This document shows, in pieces, positions 1 to 12,539 of a stretch of 64,000 nucleotides of DNA (the stretch's first letter is position 1; every line of letters starts with the position of its first letter). This DNA comes from Panagrolaimus kolymaensis (taxonomy: Eukaryota > Nematoda > Chromadorea > Rhabditida > Panagrolaimidae). Made by a program: the position numbers and the translations under genes. The DNA is taken from NCBI GenBank assembly GCA_028622995.1, contig JAJQJQ010000003.1, positions 5,518,001 through 5,582,000 on the forward strand, read 5' to 3'. The notes under the pieces were generated by a model that saw nothing but the letters and a program-made list of their open reading frames with translations, had not been told where the DNA came from and did no database searches.

Positions 1-422
1 ATTAAACGTTTTTTTCTTCGTTGTTGATTTCGCTTTTCTTCAATTTCTTTTTGCAACTTTTCTAATTGTGATTCATAACAATTTTCCCCATTAATGTGTC
101 GATCAACAGCTAATTTCATACGTTCAAAAGCAATTTGAATATTTTCTGGCAGCAGTCGAGATTCATGAACTTTGAGCGTAATTCCAGTTGGTTTATGTTT
201 TAACATTACAGCATTTTGTGAAGTATTCACTTTTTGACCACCAGGACCCCAACCAGAAATATATTTCTGTAAAAAAAGAGAAAATAAATAAAAAACGTAT
301 GTAAATTTATTTACCTGTTCACAATCTTCATTTCTGATTTCAGGAAAAACATAGTCTTTGAGAAGTTGTTTTGATGAAATTGCACGTAACGAAGTAAGAA
401 ATGGCGAAACAGCTCGAAGCAT
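1..422 (-). CDS. MTRFR/C12orf65-type mitochondrial peptide release factor (partial, 3' end off window)
   Basis: This is a class-I release-factor-like protein of the small mitochondrial MTRFR family, which rescues stalled mitoribosomes by hydrolysing peptidyl-tRNA. Exon 1 (422 to 315) starts with ATG and a short basic leader (MLRAVSPF...) that could target mitochondria. After a 48-base intron, exon 2 (from 266) encodes SGWGPGGQKVNTSQNAV, which contains the catalytic GGQ motif, and then a lysine/arginine/glutamate-rich helix typical of the family tail. Codon phase is kept across the intron (GAACAG|gtaa, acag|AAATAT). No domain-I/II codon-recognition region is present, which fits MTRFR rather than MTRF1. 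The reading frame is still open at base 1, so the C-terminus is missing. The family call is firm. The mitochondrial location is inferred. Confidence 0.85.
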   Translation of the reverse strand, partial: MLRAVSPFLTSLRAISSKQLLKDYVFPEIRNEDCEQVNKFTYVFYLFSLFLQKYISGWGPGGQKVNTSQNAVMLKHKPTGITLKVHESRLLPENIQIAFERMKLAVDRHINGENCYESQLEKLQKEIEEKRNQQRRKKRL

Positions 423-1065
423 TATTCTTTTTCTGAAATTAGATAACTTTAAATCCATAAAAGAAAAACAAATCCGCGCAATAAAGTTTAATAAAAAAAG
501 TATTCAATTTTCAAATTTTCTAACACAAATCCATTTTTTCAAGTTGCAAGATCTTAGTTTGTACAATATTTTGCGAAGAAGCGAATCCAACGCAAAATTT
601 AAAGCCAAAATATTATTTGAAAAATATCGTTTATTTTACCCGTGCTACAAATTTACAAACAATATACAAAATAATAAAAATACATAAAGAAGTTAAGTGA
701 AAAGGATAAATAGGAAATGTATATAAACAAACATATGTATGAAAAATACAGAGACTCCATGTCTTGCGCAATTATTACTGTAGTTTTTTGATTGATAAGA
801 ATGTTAAAGACCCAAAACAATGGAAATTTAATAACATTTTAAGATATGAAAAAAAAGAAAAGATTTATAAATTTGTGAATGAGAGAAGTTAAAAATAAAA
901 AAGACACTTTTAAAAGGCACTTTTCTTCCACTAATTTAGTAAAAAAGATCAGAGAGTTCCAGAAACTTTGAAAAATGAAATAGATGGTAAGGAATATTTA
1001 AAAAGGTACATATAAATCAATGAGAAATGATGACTTAGAAAACAAAATGCTAAATATTTTTGAAA
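423..1065. other. Intergenic, no gene seen
   Basis: This A/T-rich spacer lies between the MTRFR-like start and the kinesin stop. A 109-codon plus-strand frame here overlaps MTRFR exon 1 in antisense and shows no family features, so I do not call it. Confidence 0.6.
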
Positions 1066-4000
1066 TTATATGAGAGGGTTGTAAACGACATCGTAAACTG
1101 CAATATCTTTGCCAGTGGAAAAATAAAGTTGTTTAGAGTTTGCTGACATTGCAGTAACTTTGGTATTGGCATTATTCATCTGAAATTTGTTAGTGAAATT
1201 ATTTTTAGATAAAGCACATTTTACACATACCATTCCTTCTCTCTTAAAACTTTGACGACCTTCATATTCAAAGTATTTAATTATTCCATCATCATATCCA
1301 GCAGCAAGGAGGGTTCCATTGCCTTTAATTGAACGAACAAAACAAAGTTTATTTAATTGGGTATTGGAAGTGCGGGCGTTTATATCTTCACGTTTGAAAT
1401 CAACGGAAGAATAACGAAAAACTTCCTGGAAAAAAAAATTGATAAAATTATGAAATTTCTAAAAAATTTGCATACCCCGACATTAGTGCCAACAAAGAAT
1501 GTTTTTCCATCTGGAATAATATCCGTTACAGGAGAATTGATTTTAATTTCCTGATATGAAGCTTTACATGTACCAACATTGGTTGAATAAAGTGAAACTT
1601 TGCCGGAATTATTTCCTTTCAATCCTCGTTGACCGCAGAAAACTTCAAGACGGCCAGTAGCATCTTCAGCAGGTTGAACCGCAATAGAGGTAATGGGCAT
1701 ATTGTCATCACCAGCTAATCTTCCAAAGGAAGAACGTTTATGCAAATCCCAACAACGAAGACCTCCTTTAAAATTTGAATACATCCATTGTCCAGTTGGA
1801 TCAGTATCCAATGCAAAAATTTCATCTTCACCGATAGGTATCGCTGCATTTCGACGTCCGTCTTCTACGATATTATCCGTAACAATGCCAGATGATTGGA
1901 AAAGTTGTACACATTCTTCTGTGCGAGTATCCCATAATCTTATTTGATAAACCGATGCAGTGACAACATAATTTGATTGGGGAATAACTTTTACAACTCT
2001 AACAGAGGATGGATGCCCTTTTAAAGTTCTCTTTATTTGTTGAGTATTTATATCAAAAACTAAAGCCAGTCTATCTAAAATAAATCGGAGATTTAACTAA
2101 TCAAAATAAGAATAATTTTACCTTTAGATCCACTAATTAAAATTTCATCATTGCAAGATAAGGAATAGATTGAATTTGCATGGGCACTCAAAACATTGTT
2201 ATACTTCACAACGTTATTAGCTTCATAACGACGAAAAACTTGGCTAAAATATAATAAACTTTGAAGAAATTATTTTGTTATAATTTAGCCTACGTTTTTT
2301 CAGTTTTTTCTTGCTTAACGTTTTCCGAAACAGAAGAGCAAAGTGATTCTGCATCAGCTTCATAAGGTCTGCTTTGGCCATTAACCTCTTTTAAAACATC
2401 AAATGAAAATGGCAATTGTGTATCGTCTAAAATTACTGTATTAGTTAGAATAATAATAATAAAGCTTCGGGATTAGAGAGTCATTTTAAACTTATAAAAG
2501 TAATTCAAATAACTCAAATGAAACAAAAATTAATTTAAAAAAGTTTTAAAAAAATCAAGAAAAAGCATAAACTAAAAAAATAAAGCAAAAAGCTAACCCT
2601 CTTCAATTTTGATAAGATTTTTAGGAGCAGCTTCGCGGCGTCCAGCGAACAAGAAATCTTGAGTGGTACCAGTAATTCGGCGAGCTTTGTTTTTGTTAGA
2701 AACTAAAAAATATAAACAAAAAAGTTAGGCAAATTATTAGTAAGCTTTAAAATAAAAAATAAAAAATAGCTGTTGCAAATTAAAAATGCAAAAGAAAAAA
2801 GTTGGCCGAAAATTCATACCTGGTTTATTTTCAATATATGTGAGATTATTGAAATCCTCATCCTTTTCACACATAAAGCTATGAACGATATCCCCAGCTT
2901 CAACATAATTTTTCTTCATGTCTTCAATTTCGGCATTTAATACTTTAACCGATTGTTCAGCTTTCACCGCGGTTAAAGTTTTATCAATTGTAAGTTGAAT
3001 CAATCGTTTGCATAATAATTTTGCATCATCCAAATTTTTACAATTATCGATGGCTTTTTCAAGGGAAGTATTGGCTCCAGGTGCAGCAAAGTCATCCTAA
3101 ATAAAATAAGTATTGTTAAAATTGTTTAAATTTCTTTTAAAAAACGTAAAATGAGTTTAAGCAACTAATATTTAAAAAACTAAAGTGAATAACTCATAAA
3201 TTGCATGCTTTTTTTCTTTTCTCATTTTAAATTCTGTCAAAAAATGTTTGTTTTTTTTATTTTGTTTTTTTGGCATCTCGTGGCGGTGAAAAACCAAGTA
3301 AAAATAGATGATGAGTGAAAAGCAAGCGACTGACAAAAAGATTATAGACCGATGAGATGACTACCATTCATTTTCAACGGTTGTGGTGGTGCCGCAAAAT
3401 GAATGAAAAATAGGGTAAGGCTAAAAGTAGTAGCCATTTCATTTCATTTTTTTCTTCCCTCAACCAACCTTGCTTTTTGTCTTAAAAAAATAACGTTCCT
3501 TTTCTATTTTTATTTTCCCCCGAATGCTCATGTGAGCGATGGCGGTGGTGTTGTCGCCAACGGCAAAAGATAACCCTTTTTTTAGAAATATTTATAAAAA
3601 ATAAAAGTGCTCAGTTCTAAATATGTCATATTTAATGTCAAAAATATAAAATGCTAAGGCATCATCTTTTTTTTCCTCCTCTTATTTTTTTTAATATTAT
3701 TTTTTTATCTTAAAAATCCTTGAAATCTTGTTGATATTATTTTTTTCCAAAATAAAAATTTTGTTTAATCCCTATTTCCAAAATTATGCAATTTTTCCAA
3801 TAAAAAAAAAGAATTAAATAAAAACATTATAATCTTTCCATTTAACCCTTTTAATCCTTTAGTCAGCTTAGCACTTAACTCGCTTAAAAACACACTTTGA
3901 GGTAAACTTTCTCTTTTTTTTTGCATTTGCACCAAAAAATTTCCTGAACGTAAGCACGTATGACTTTAAACCTCGTGATGATAATTTTTTCTTTTAAAAC

Positions 4001-7000
4001 ACATGATAGTTTACTTGTATCTTAATTGCTTCGAAGTAATTTAGTTTCTATATTTTTTTAAATTGTTTTTTTGTTTTATTCTAAGGAAAAATATAAAAAA
4101 ATCTAAATCCGTAATTAGACAAAAAGCTTTAATGCCCACTATTTTTTTCAATTAGTTGCTTGCAATCCAGCAATAAGAAGAAGGGGAAAGAAAAAATTAA
4201 GAATTGAACTCAAAAACAAAACAAAAAGAAACCTTTTTTCTTTAAATTGAACCTAAATTAAAAAAGGAAGGAAGGCGTAGTTCCAAAAGTCTTGGGCATG
4301 AAGGAATGAAAAAAACAAAAATGTACTCTTTTCTTAATTTAAGGAAGAAGAAATAAAATAATTTATATTATTCTACCAAGCAAGCAAGCAGCCATTATTA
4401 GTATACAACAACATCATCAAAATTTAATGTTGCGTGCTGCGTGCTGTTGCTTCGATGAGGTTGTAAACAAATTCTCACATCACTAACAATTTATTTTTTT
4501 GTTGCTTGCGGCTTCCTGTCATTTATATTTGCAAATTGCAATAAACTTAGCACCTCAAGCAAAAAAAAAGAAGCAACCACTGAAGCATTTTCTTAGGTCA
4601 AAATAAAATGAAAATCTTATTTTTATTTTTATTTTTTTCACTTAGGCATGACTATCATTGCAATGGCATCTTTCTCTTATCTCTTGCCGCTGCCACCTTA
4701 AATCTATGAATATTATACGCGCCTGTTGTTGCTACTTTACTTGCTTACTTCCGTTCATCATTTTGCACCACACATGCAAAAAAAAAAACCAACTGCCGTG
4801 TGATAGTTAAAAAAAGAAGTGGCTTTTCATTTTCTAATTCATTCATTCCTATTATTATTATTTGTCTCAGGTTGAAAAAAGAGATAAAAAAAAACAATTT
4901 GTCCTCCTTGTTTTTTTATATTTTTTAAGAAAAAAATAAAAACGTAAAAAATTCGTGCTTGTTTTTTTATTGCGTGGAAGAATACTGTAATTTAATTATG
5001 CTAATTCTGAAGGGTTTAAAAAAAAGAGGGAGAGTATTTATAGACCTCAAAATACGTTAATTTTGTTTTATCTTTCTTTGTAGGCTAGAATTAAGTGAAA
5101 CTATATTTTTAAAATTTCAGAAATATTTGAATCCTATGAAGCAGCTACTGCCGTGTAGCAACTACTTGGCCATATTTTACATGTAAATTCTCCCCGAAAC
5201 TTAAAAAAAAGATATTTCAAAATGATTGGAGCTTTAGGTTCTGAAAAGCGTGCTAGCATTCAATTAAAGGTAAGTAGCTTTTCTTTCAAAATTAGCGCCT
5301 CAAAAAAAAATCCATTAAGTTATAAAAAATATTTTTGTTGTTTAAATCTGTGCCACCACCTACAATGAATGTAACCACAACTACTAGAGACTCATAAATC
5401 TTTGTGTTTTTTGCCATTCACCTGGCATGAGGCTCTCTAAATTTCTTTCTTATTTTTCTTTTTTAAAAAAGTACATTAAATTAAGCAAAGGCAGTAAAAA
5501 AAAGGAAAAAAGAAAAAATGCGCAAATGAGAGCTTTCGTTTGCTTCATTCAAACAATATTTCAGAATAGCAACTACCCAGAAGGAAAAAAACCTTCACTT
5601 GCTGGAAGATTAAGTGAGCAGATGACCCCGCCAAAGGAATCACGCGCTTTATCAACATGTGGTCAAGTGAGTTGGAAATTAAGAAAATGGTTTAAAAAAA
5701 ATAAAATTTTTTTAGTTATTTTTATGTATTATTGGAACTCTTATGAGCTCAATCATATGCGTATGGGAAAGTATTTTTGGTAACGATGAAACATGGAAAC
5801 GCCTTTTAATTTCTTCTATTGCTGCATTTTGCGCTTGTATTTTTACTTTACTTGCTATAGCTATTATTAGACGGCAACAAAAGTAAGCTTCAACAAAAAG
5901 AATGCTAAACTTAGAAACCTTATACTTGTATTTAGACATCCTCATTGGGAACCTATCCCCATACATCGTCATTCAGTAACCGCAAAACGATCGACCATCG
6001 TTGGTCGACCTTCTACCGATGTTGAAGCAGGCACGCATGAACATAGTAATACGGTAACAACTACAACAACTCATGTAGAAAGAAAAGTTTCTGCAGTTGT
6101 ATAACTTCTTAATGAACTTAATTATACTTTTTTATGCTAATTTGTTGCTTAAACTTGTTATTTCTAATTTTTTACTTGTAAATTTCCTTTCCTAACCTAA
6201 TCAACAACAAAAACTTATGTTACTTATTTTCCTTTTTGTTTTTGCGGTTTTAAAATGTATGTAAATAAAATAAAAAACTCACATCTGGATCAGTTCCTAC
6301 AATTTCTTGTTGAATTTCATTGATTTCACTATTTAAATATTCAGTTTTTTCACGAATACTTTGAATTTGGACATCCACATCTTGCCTTTGCGTGGGATCA
6401 TGCAACTTTATAAAACTTTTTTCAAGATCTGCAACGTCTCTATCTAATTTTTGTCGTTCCGCCACTTTACTTTCAAATTGTTCTTTAAGCTGTTCATACA
6501 TTTGACGTTGGGTTACTTGCTTGTTAATCTAAAGAAAACCATAATTTTAGAAAAAATTAAAAAAAAATTGAGATGTGACTTACTCCCTTTTCAACAATTT
6601 CCCAATTCAATCGAGTTCGGGGAGTTCTAACTTTGGATGATTTCGGAGTAGCTGCAATACTTGGTGGAGCTTTAATTGCATTAATTTTATAATTCATTTC
6701 TTGCTGCTTTAGCTTTCGAGCCAAATCTTCATTTTGACGCTTCAAAAATTCTTCTCTTTGTTGTTCTTTGCGTTCGAGAAGTTGAATTTTCATATCCCGC
6801 TTGCGAGCTTCTTTGGTCATTGCAGTTAATTTTCTTTCTTGAGCCTTTTCACGTTCTTTAATAATTTTGGCTTCACTATTAATGCGTTTCATCAAATCAA
6901 CTTTGCTCTTCTTCATTGCCTCAACTTCGCGACGATATTTTTCGAGATCTTGTTGTTGTCGCTTTTGTTGTTCAATCATTCGTTGATGATTACGTTCCAT

Positions 7001-9455
7001 ATCCTTGAATTTTTTAAATTCCTGTTTCAAACCATTCAATTTTTCTTCATATTGGGCTTTGACTTCTTTAATCTTTTTCTCAACCTCTTTATCTTGGCCT
7101 TTGCCACTTTTAACCGAAAGTTTTTCAAGCATTTCATTGCGTTCTTTTTCAGTTTGTTGAATGCGTTCCAATAAATTAGCCATTTTCTTTTCATATTCTG
7201 CCTTGATTTGCAAAATTCGCTGTTCACCTTGTTCCAAAGTTGAAACAAGTTGCATTTTAACATTAATATCGTCTTGCAATTGGGTAAGTTCATCACATAA
7301 ACGCTCCTTTTCTAAAATAGCAAAGTTTTAATTTTTCTCTTTAAATAATTGATAAACCTTCACTAGCAATAATTTCTTCTTCATCTTCACTCATTTCCTC
7401 ATCCATATTATCATCACCCGAAGTTTCATTTGAATGTTCGTCACCTTCACTTGAAGCTGCTGAAGAGCTTCGTTTTTCGGGCAAAACACGTTTAAGGGCG
7501 ATGGCTTCAACTAAAAAATAATAAGAATATATATATTTTAATTCAAAATTAAAATGCCACACCTTCTTCATAACGCTTTTTCTTTTCTTCGAGATCTTTT
7601 TGAATATGAGCAAGTAAATCAGAAACTTCAGATACTTGTGAAGCATTATTTGTATCATTGGTAAAAGAAGCCGCAACATGGGGAGAACGGGAAGTTAACG
7701 CTTGCTTTAGACGGGAAACTTGTTTTCGTAAATCATCAATGGTTGAATGGGCTTCAGTTAAATCATTTCGAAGAACTTCAATTTCTTCAAAATATTTTTC
7801 CGCCATTGAAACAATGGTATCTTCACCAGCTTCTCCAATGCCGCCATTATGAGCAGCTGCAAGATCTTGAAGATTTTGCCTTTGCAAAGCTGTATTGCGA
7901 TTTTTGCTTTGTTCCAAAGCATCTTGAAGAGCTTTGACTTTGGTTGTTAATTTATTTACTTCAGCAAGGAGAGCCGAATTTTCTATATCTGCATCCGTCG
8001 AAATGACAGCTCCATCGGCATTGAAAGTTTTCTTGCCCTATAACGGAATATTAAAAATCACAAATTCAAAGGTAAAGAAAAACTAACAGTTTTAAATTCA
8101 AGAAGTTCTCCTTCAAGTTCAGCAATTCTGCGACGAAGATCACTAATAAGACGGCTGGATTTATCTTGGTTAGCCACAACTTTGTTTTTAATATTTTTAG
8201 TTCGATTTGCATATTGCATTGTGTTGTATGTTTCAACAAAATCTGATTCACTTGGACTTGCACATGCAATCATGAGGGTTCTACTATTTCCACCAAGCGA
8301 ATCTTTCAATAAACGAGTGAGCTTTGATGAGCGATAATTTGCCTGCTCCTTGTCTGCCAAAGCTTTAATGACGTTACCCAACATTAACTGAAAATTAACC
8401 AATCATCAAAAATGTGATTCATTTAACTCAAAAAAATGGTGCTTACAAGTCCCATATTGATATTGCATCCTTCTTTTGCTCGAGCACCAGTTGCACCCGT
8501 TTTTGCTACTCTTTCTGAACCAGCCAAATCAACAAAATGAAACTTTGCACTAAGAAATTCAAAATCTGTTGTGGTATTTGCTGCGGCCATATCATCAGGA
8601 AGTTGGCACTAAAAATTAAATTTTGTTAGCTACAAAATTTTCAGAGGTATTAATTACCGGTCTTTGTTGTTTAATATAAATTGAAAAAATTGCATGAGAT
8701 CGAGATGATTGCTCATTCATATTTGTGGCTCCTGTGGTTCTGTTTAGTGCTCCTAAACGAAGAATTTCCATAAGCTCTCCAGGAGATTTTACAGTTGCCA
8801 TTTTGACACCATGTAATTGGATTTCATTAGTGCCTGGTTCTTCATAAATTTTTATTTTGTTTCGATCTCGCTCATTTTCAAGTAAGTCAAAAATATTTTC
8901 ATTGTATAACTAAAAAACTTTTTTAATTTTTGGGCGCCAAATAATTAATACTTACTTCAACAAAAGTAACTGAAACTTCAAAAGTTGGAGGCAAAATTCC
9001 TTTTTGTTCTGCCTCGCGTTTTCTTTCTTCAATTCCATCAAAAATATGTTTGACTGCTCGAGGAACAATACCAAGTTCATCATCAGGAATATGACCGGTT
9101 AAATCCATTCCAGTTCCCATAGTATGAGTTTTTCCTGATCCCGTTTGACCGTAAGCCAAAATGGTAGCATTATATCCTTCAAATGTTCCTTCCACGAGAC
9201 CACCAACGCAAGCTTCATATACGCTTGATTGGGGAGTATTACAATCAAAAACATGATCAAATGTAAATGCAGCTTTTCCACCAATAGTAAGCTGATTTTC
9301 TATTTCATCTACATTTGTTACTGTTCTATCACCGCGAGCAAGTTCTCGATTAACAAGTGGCCGTATCCTTAAAGAATTTTTTTATATTAATCTCTAAATT
9401 AAATATAATTGTTTTTTGCATACCTCACAGCAACTTTGACTGCCGAGTCCGACAT
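1066..9455 (-). CDS. klp-12: Kinesin-4 family KIF21-type motor (KLP-12-like)
   Basis: This is a plus-end kinesin of the KIF21 group, whose members restrain microtubule growth in axons. The start is [15 protein letters not shown] (9455). The motor domain has the P-loop [12 protein letters not shown], switch [12 protein letters not shown] and switch [11 protein letters not shown], followed by the neck (NRTKNIKNK). A long coiled coil fills about 8.1-6.25 kb, rich in E, K and Q with an acidic stretch (7.36-7.46 kb). Exon 3098-2814 carries the KIF21 mid-region helix ([17 protein letters not shown]). The tail is a WD40 propeller (2.28-1.07 kb; [19 protein letters not shown]), which defines KIF21 within kinesin-4. 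The stop is TAA at 1068-1066. Exons join in phase where checked. A 3.2-kb intron (about 3098-6281) holds a gene on the other strand. Missing tail exons are possible but none is obvious. Confidence 0.9.
3099..5221. other. Long kinesin intron, no coding sequence seen
   Basis: This is the 3' two-thirds of the 3.2-kb KIF21 intron. It is A/T-rich, with poly-A/T runs and a few G+C-richer patches (for example 3531-3570 and 4431-4450), but has no frame with family features. It may hold the promoter of the nested plus-strand gene that starts at 5222. Confidence 0.5.
5222..6104 (+). CDS. Small two-span membrane protein nested in the kinesin intron
   Basis: I do not recognise this family. Four exons join in phase: 5222-5269 ([22 protein letters not shown] donor), 5565-5666, 5716-5882 and 5936-6104. 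They give about 162 residues. The first 50 residues are polar and basic. Two hydrophobic segments follow in exon 3 ([17 protein letters not shown], and [22 protein letters not shown]), separated by a short charged loop. A His/Thr-rich tail includes a run of six threonines and ends in VSAVV. All four exons have good nematode splice sites. Nothing on the minus strand here belongs to the kinesin. This is likely a tetraspan-like or regulatory small membrane protein. Its function is unknown. Confidence 0.7.
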
Positions 9456-9846
9456 TTTAATAATTTAAATAAAGTTAATCTAAAAAGAAAAAAGAGTTTA
9501 ATGACGCCAAATATATATGTACGTTGGCAATTTTAAAAGGAGCACGCAACAATATCATGAAATTATAGTGGTCATTTTTGCAAAAAAATATATATTGGGG
9601 CAAAATTAGTGAGAAAAAACAGAAAGAAAAAGAAAAGTTTGATTGATACCCATAAAAATGAAGAAAAAAAATGGAATTGACACAATATCACTTTCAGATG
9701 AAAAAAATAAAGAAAATACAATGAAAATAGTGAAGCCACTAAAAACAAAAAAAATGAATGAATGCAACCGAAGAAGCGTGCATTGATCAAAAAAATTCAA
9801 AAGTTTTCTGGCGTTTCGCGCTTTTATTCTTCTTTTTTTTTGAATA
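9456..9846. other. Kinesin upstream region
   Basis: This A/T-rich DNA upstream of the kinesin ATG is the presumed promoter and 5' UTR. No further coding exon is seen. Confidence 0.4.
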
Positions 9847-9854
9847 CCTTGAAC
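9847..9854. repeat. Left 8-bp target site duplication
   Basis: CCTTGAAC sits directly before the left inverted repeat and is repeated exactly at 10321-10328, directly after the right one. Confidence 0.85.
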
Positions 9855-10320
9855 TAGGGTTCCGACGATTCCCCGAAATGGAAAAAAGTCGGGGAACGGG
9901 GAATCCCCGAAAATGGATTTTGAGTCGGGGAATTCCCCGGCCGGGGAGTGCATTCGTCGGGGACGGGGAATCGGGGAATCCCCGAAATTCAAAAATTCAC
10001 CGGGGAATTCCCCGAAAAATTTTTAATGTTAATTTTTGAAGGAAAAAAATTTTTTTTGTGTGTTAATTATAGCATATTTATCCTTAATTAGTATTGGTGA
10101 GAGGTTATTTAAAGCAAATCTCATGTTTAAAAATTAAATATTTATCCCCGAAATAAAAAATGGGCCGGGGACGGGGAGTCGGGGATTCCCCGACTTGGGA
10201 AGTGGAGTCGGGGAATCCCCGTCCGGGGAACCGAATCGGCCGGGGACGGGGAATCGGGGAGTTTCCCCGGGCCGGGGAATCGGGGAAAATCCCCGATTTC
10301 GGGGAATCGTCGGAACCCTA
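9855..10320. mobile_element. Non-autonomous hAT-type element (MITE), 466 bp
   Basis: The two ends are inverted copies: TAGGGTTCCGACGATTCC at 9855 and its reverse complement ending at 10320, with matching sequence continuing inward (CCCGAAAT). A perfect 8-bp direct repeat flanks the element. An 8-bp duplication with ends starting (T/C)AGGG is the hAT-superfamily signature. Both arms (9870-10020 and 10146-10310) are packed with variants of CGGGGAATCCCCG, very G+C-rich against the A/T-rich surroundings, and these resemble the subterminal repeats that hAT transposases bind. The centre (about 10020-10140) is A/T-rich and non-coding. There is no transposase. Long frames in the arms only reflect base composition. 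Confidence 0.85.
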
Positions 10321-10328
10321 CCTTGAAC
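10321..10328. repeat. Right 8-bp target site duplication
   Basis: Exact second copy of CCTTGAAC, abutting the right end of the hAT-type element. Confidence 0.85.
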
Positions 10329-12539
10329 AATAATAGAATTAGAGTGCGCATGCATGACTTTTTAAATAATTATGATGCCAAGGGATATAAATTTAGTTGA
10401 AGAAAAATGTGTGAAAGAATGCTGGGCTATAATCACATCTTTGAGGGATTAATTGATAGCAGCTTTTATCAAAAAAGGGAATGCATTAGTTTAGTGAAGC
10501 AATCAGACTGATTTTTTCACAAAATAACAAAGCAGTAATAGTAATTCATAATTCTAACTTGCGAAAAAAAAATTAAGAAAATTATGAATAGAACAAATCA
10601 CAAAGAAATTTAAAAAAAAAACGAATTATTGGAATTTACAAATTCAGGGGTTGGATCCAAAAAAAAGTTACCAAAGCTTCTTTTTAATTTCAAAATTTAA
10701 ATTTAGTTTGCTCCTCTTCGATCCATTATATAAAAAGGAAGTCCATAACATTTTGCGATGGCAAAAACGCGCGCTTTTTTCAAAATGTTAGATACGTCGC
10801 AGTTGGCACAAATGGTCAATCTGCCAGGAAAAAAAGAGGAACGAATATAAACTAAAATAAAAACGAACGCGGAAAAAGTTAGGTATGATAGCAGCGAAAT
10901 TTGATTGCACTTCTTCGCACTTTTTTCCATCGATAGTAAAGCAAAATAAAGAAAAAAAGTATAAAATAAACGATACTCGTATAAATCGGTTTAAAACTTT
11001 TTTCATAAGATTTTTTGAGATAGAGACAGACGACTCAGAACAAATTCAATGGATTAGCAAATATATATCGTTTGCGCTGTCTTTTTTTATTGTATTAAAT
11101 TTGCGCGTTTTCTTTTGTTCATTTTTCTGCCTGTTTGCTATTTTATTTTATAGTACGCTGTCAAAAAAAAAAAGAATATTTTTGTTCCGAACGTTAATTT
11201 TTACTGCAGTGTTTTTGGTGCCAAATATTTATTTTGAAGGAATAATAAAAATGTTTGCAGTTAGTGGCTCGAAGCATTGTTTCCAGTCTTTTGCACTTTC
11301 TATGGGTCCATGAAGAAAAAGGGGACAAGTCTAAAACTAAAAAGAGGAAAAAAGAAAAAGCAAAAAAGGGTATTTGTTGAATGCACTTTTTCATGCACAT
11401 AGTGATAAAAATATTGTGTGGTGGGAGAATTATTTTCCAATCAGAGCAACAAAGCTGTCATCAATAAAATTAAACTTTGAACCTTTTTTTTTTAACGAAC
11501 AAAGTGGCAAAGAAAAAAAGCCCAACAAAAATGAATAAAAGAAAAACTTCCACGTGTGTGTCGTCTTCCAAAAAAAGTTCCGATTTCAGTTTTTTTTTGA
11601 AAAGCGGGAATAAATAAAGGCTTTGCCGACGACCTACTTTGCTAAAGCTGTGAAACATGAAAAAAGGCTTTTTAGCCAAATATGAAAAAGTTAGACGAAG
11701 ATGACTATGACATTTGTGGAAAAAATTAAGCATTAAAACCAGATATATTTTTTTGAATGGTTTTAGCGAAAGAAAAAATTGACATAAGCTTGCTTCAATG
11801 AAAGTTAAAGCGAGAAAAAAATGAAGACCTGTATAGCAGTGGAGAGCCATAATCTTTTGTAAAAACATTTTCTTTTTTTCACAAATTGAACAAAAATCAA
11901 TGTGACATTGATCCAAGTTTATCAATTAAAAAAAAAAAAAAAAAAAAAGAAATGCAGAAAGGCTCTTTTTTCACTGACAAAGAAAAATAAACTGTTGAGA
12001 TTTTCTTTCATTCTCGATTTTTATAACTTTTTTTTCTCACAGTAATTATGTTTGAAATTAAAACAGTCAACGAAGGTAACAAAACAAAAAATGTCAATAA
12101 CTTTTTGAATTTTTCCTTCCATTTTTCCTAAAACTAAAATTTAAATATTTCAAAACATTTCTCATAGAACAGCCAAAAAGAGGAGAAGAAATGAAACATA
12201 AAAGCACACCTTCAAGGTCGCCATCAAGCAACAAAAAAATGTCCTTCACTCTTTCAAAATTTTACAAACGTTTTTGTTGAAGAAAAGGAAAACGGAAGAA
12301 GAAAAAGTATTTTTTTAATAATTTATTCGAAAGAAAAAACACAGTTGGAGGTGGTTTTCATACACGTGTGTTGTTGTTGTGTGCGAAGATTTTTGTTTTT
12401 TATTCATAAAAAATATCTAGGTTTTTATTTCAAAGGCAATATATATATCTGAGATGGATAAGCATCTGGTATTTATTATTATAAAAGAAAAAACAAAAAT
12501 GATAGAAAAGAAATTCTCAAAAAGCGAAAAATCACTTAA
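10329..12539. other. Intergenic, no confident gene
   Basis: This A/T-rich region has several long but compositionally biased frames (for example 10885-11313 plus and 11470-11925 minus, both Phe/Lys-rich). One minus-strand stretch (10829-10707) follows a good acceptor (TTCCTGGCAG) and reads a short Cys-containing peptide (ICANCDVSNIL...) to a stop. It could be an isolated last exon, but no partner exon is seen. A poly-A run lies at about 11929-11949. Confidence 0.4.

Noticed and set aside
6839..7174. Plus-strand hydrophobic frame
   Set aside because: Antisense shadow of the kinesin coiled coil. Lys/Glu codons read backwards give Phe/Leu.
9855..10320. GGGGAATCCCC motifs look like NF-kappaB binding sites
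   Set aside because: They are part of the repeat structure of the hAT-type element. The match is explained by palindromic subterminal repeats.
9758..10355. Long overlapping frames on both strands through the MITE
   Set aside because: They arise from G+C-rich tandem palindromes that lack stop codons. They have no start context or family features.
10703..10830. Minus-strand peptide with ICANCDVSNIL after a good acceptor
   Set aside because: It could be an isolated last exon, but no partner exon or recognisable family was found. It is too short to call.
10885..11313. 142-codon Phe-rich plus-strand frame
   Set aside because: Composition-driven (poly-T) and has no splice or family support.
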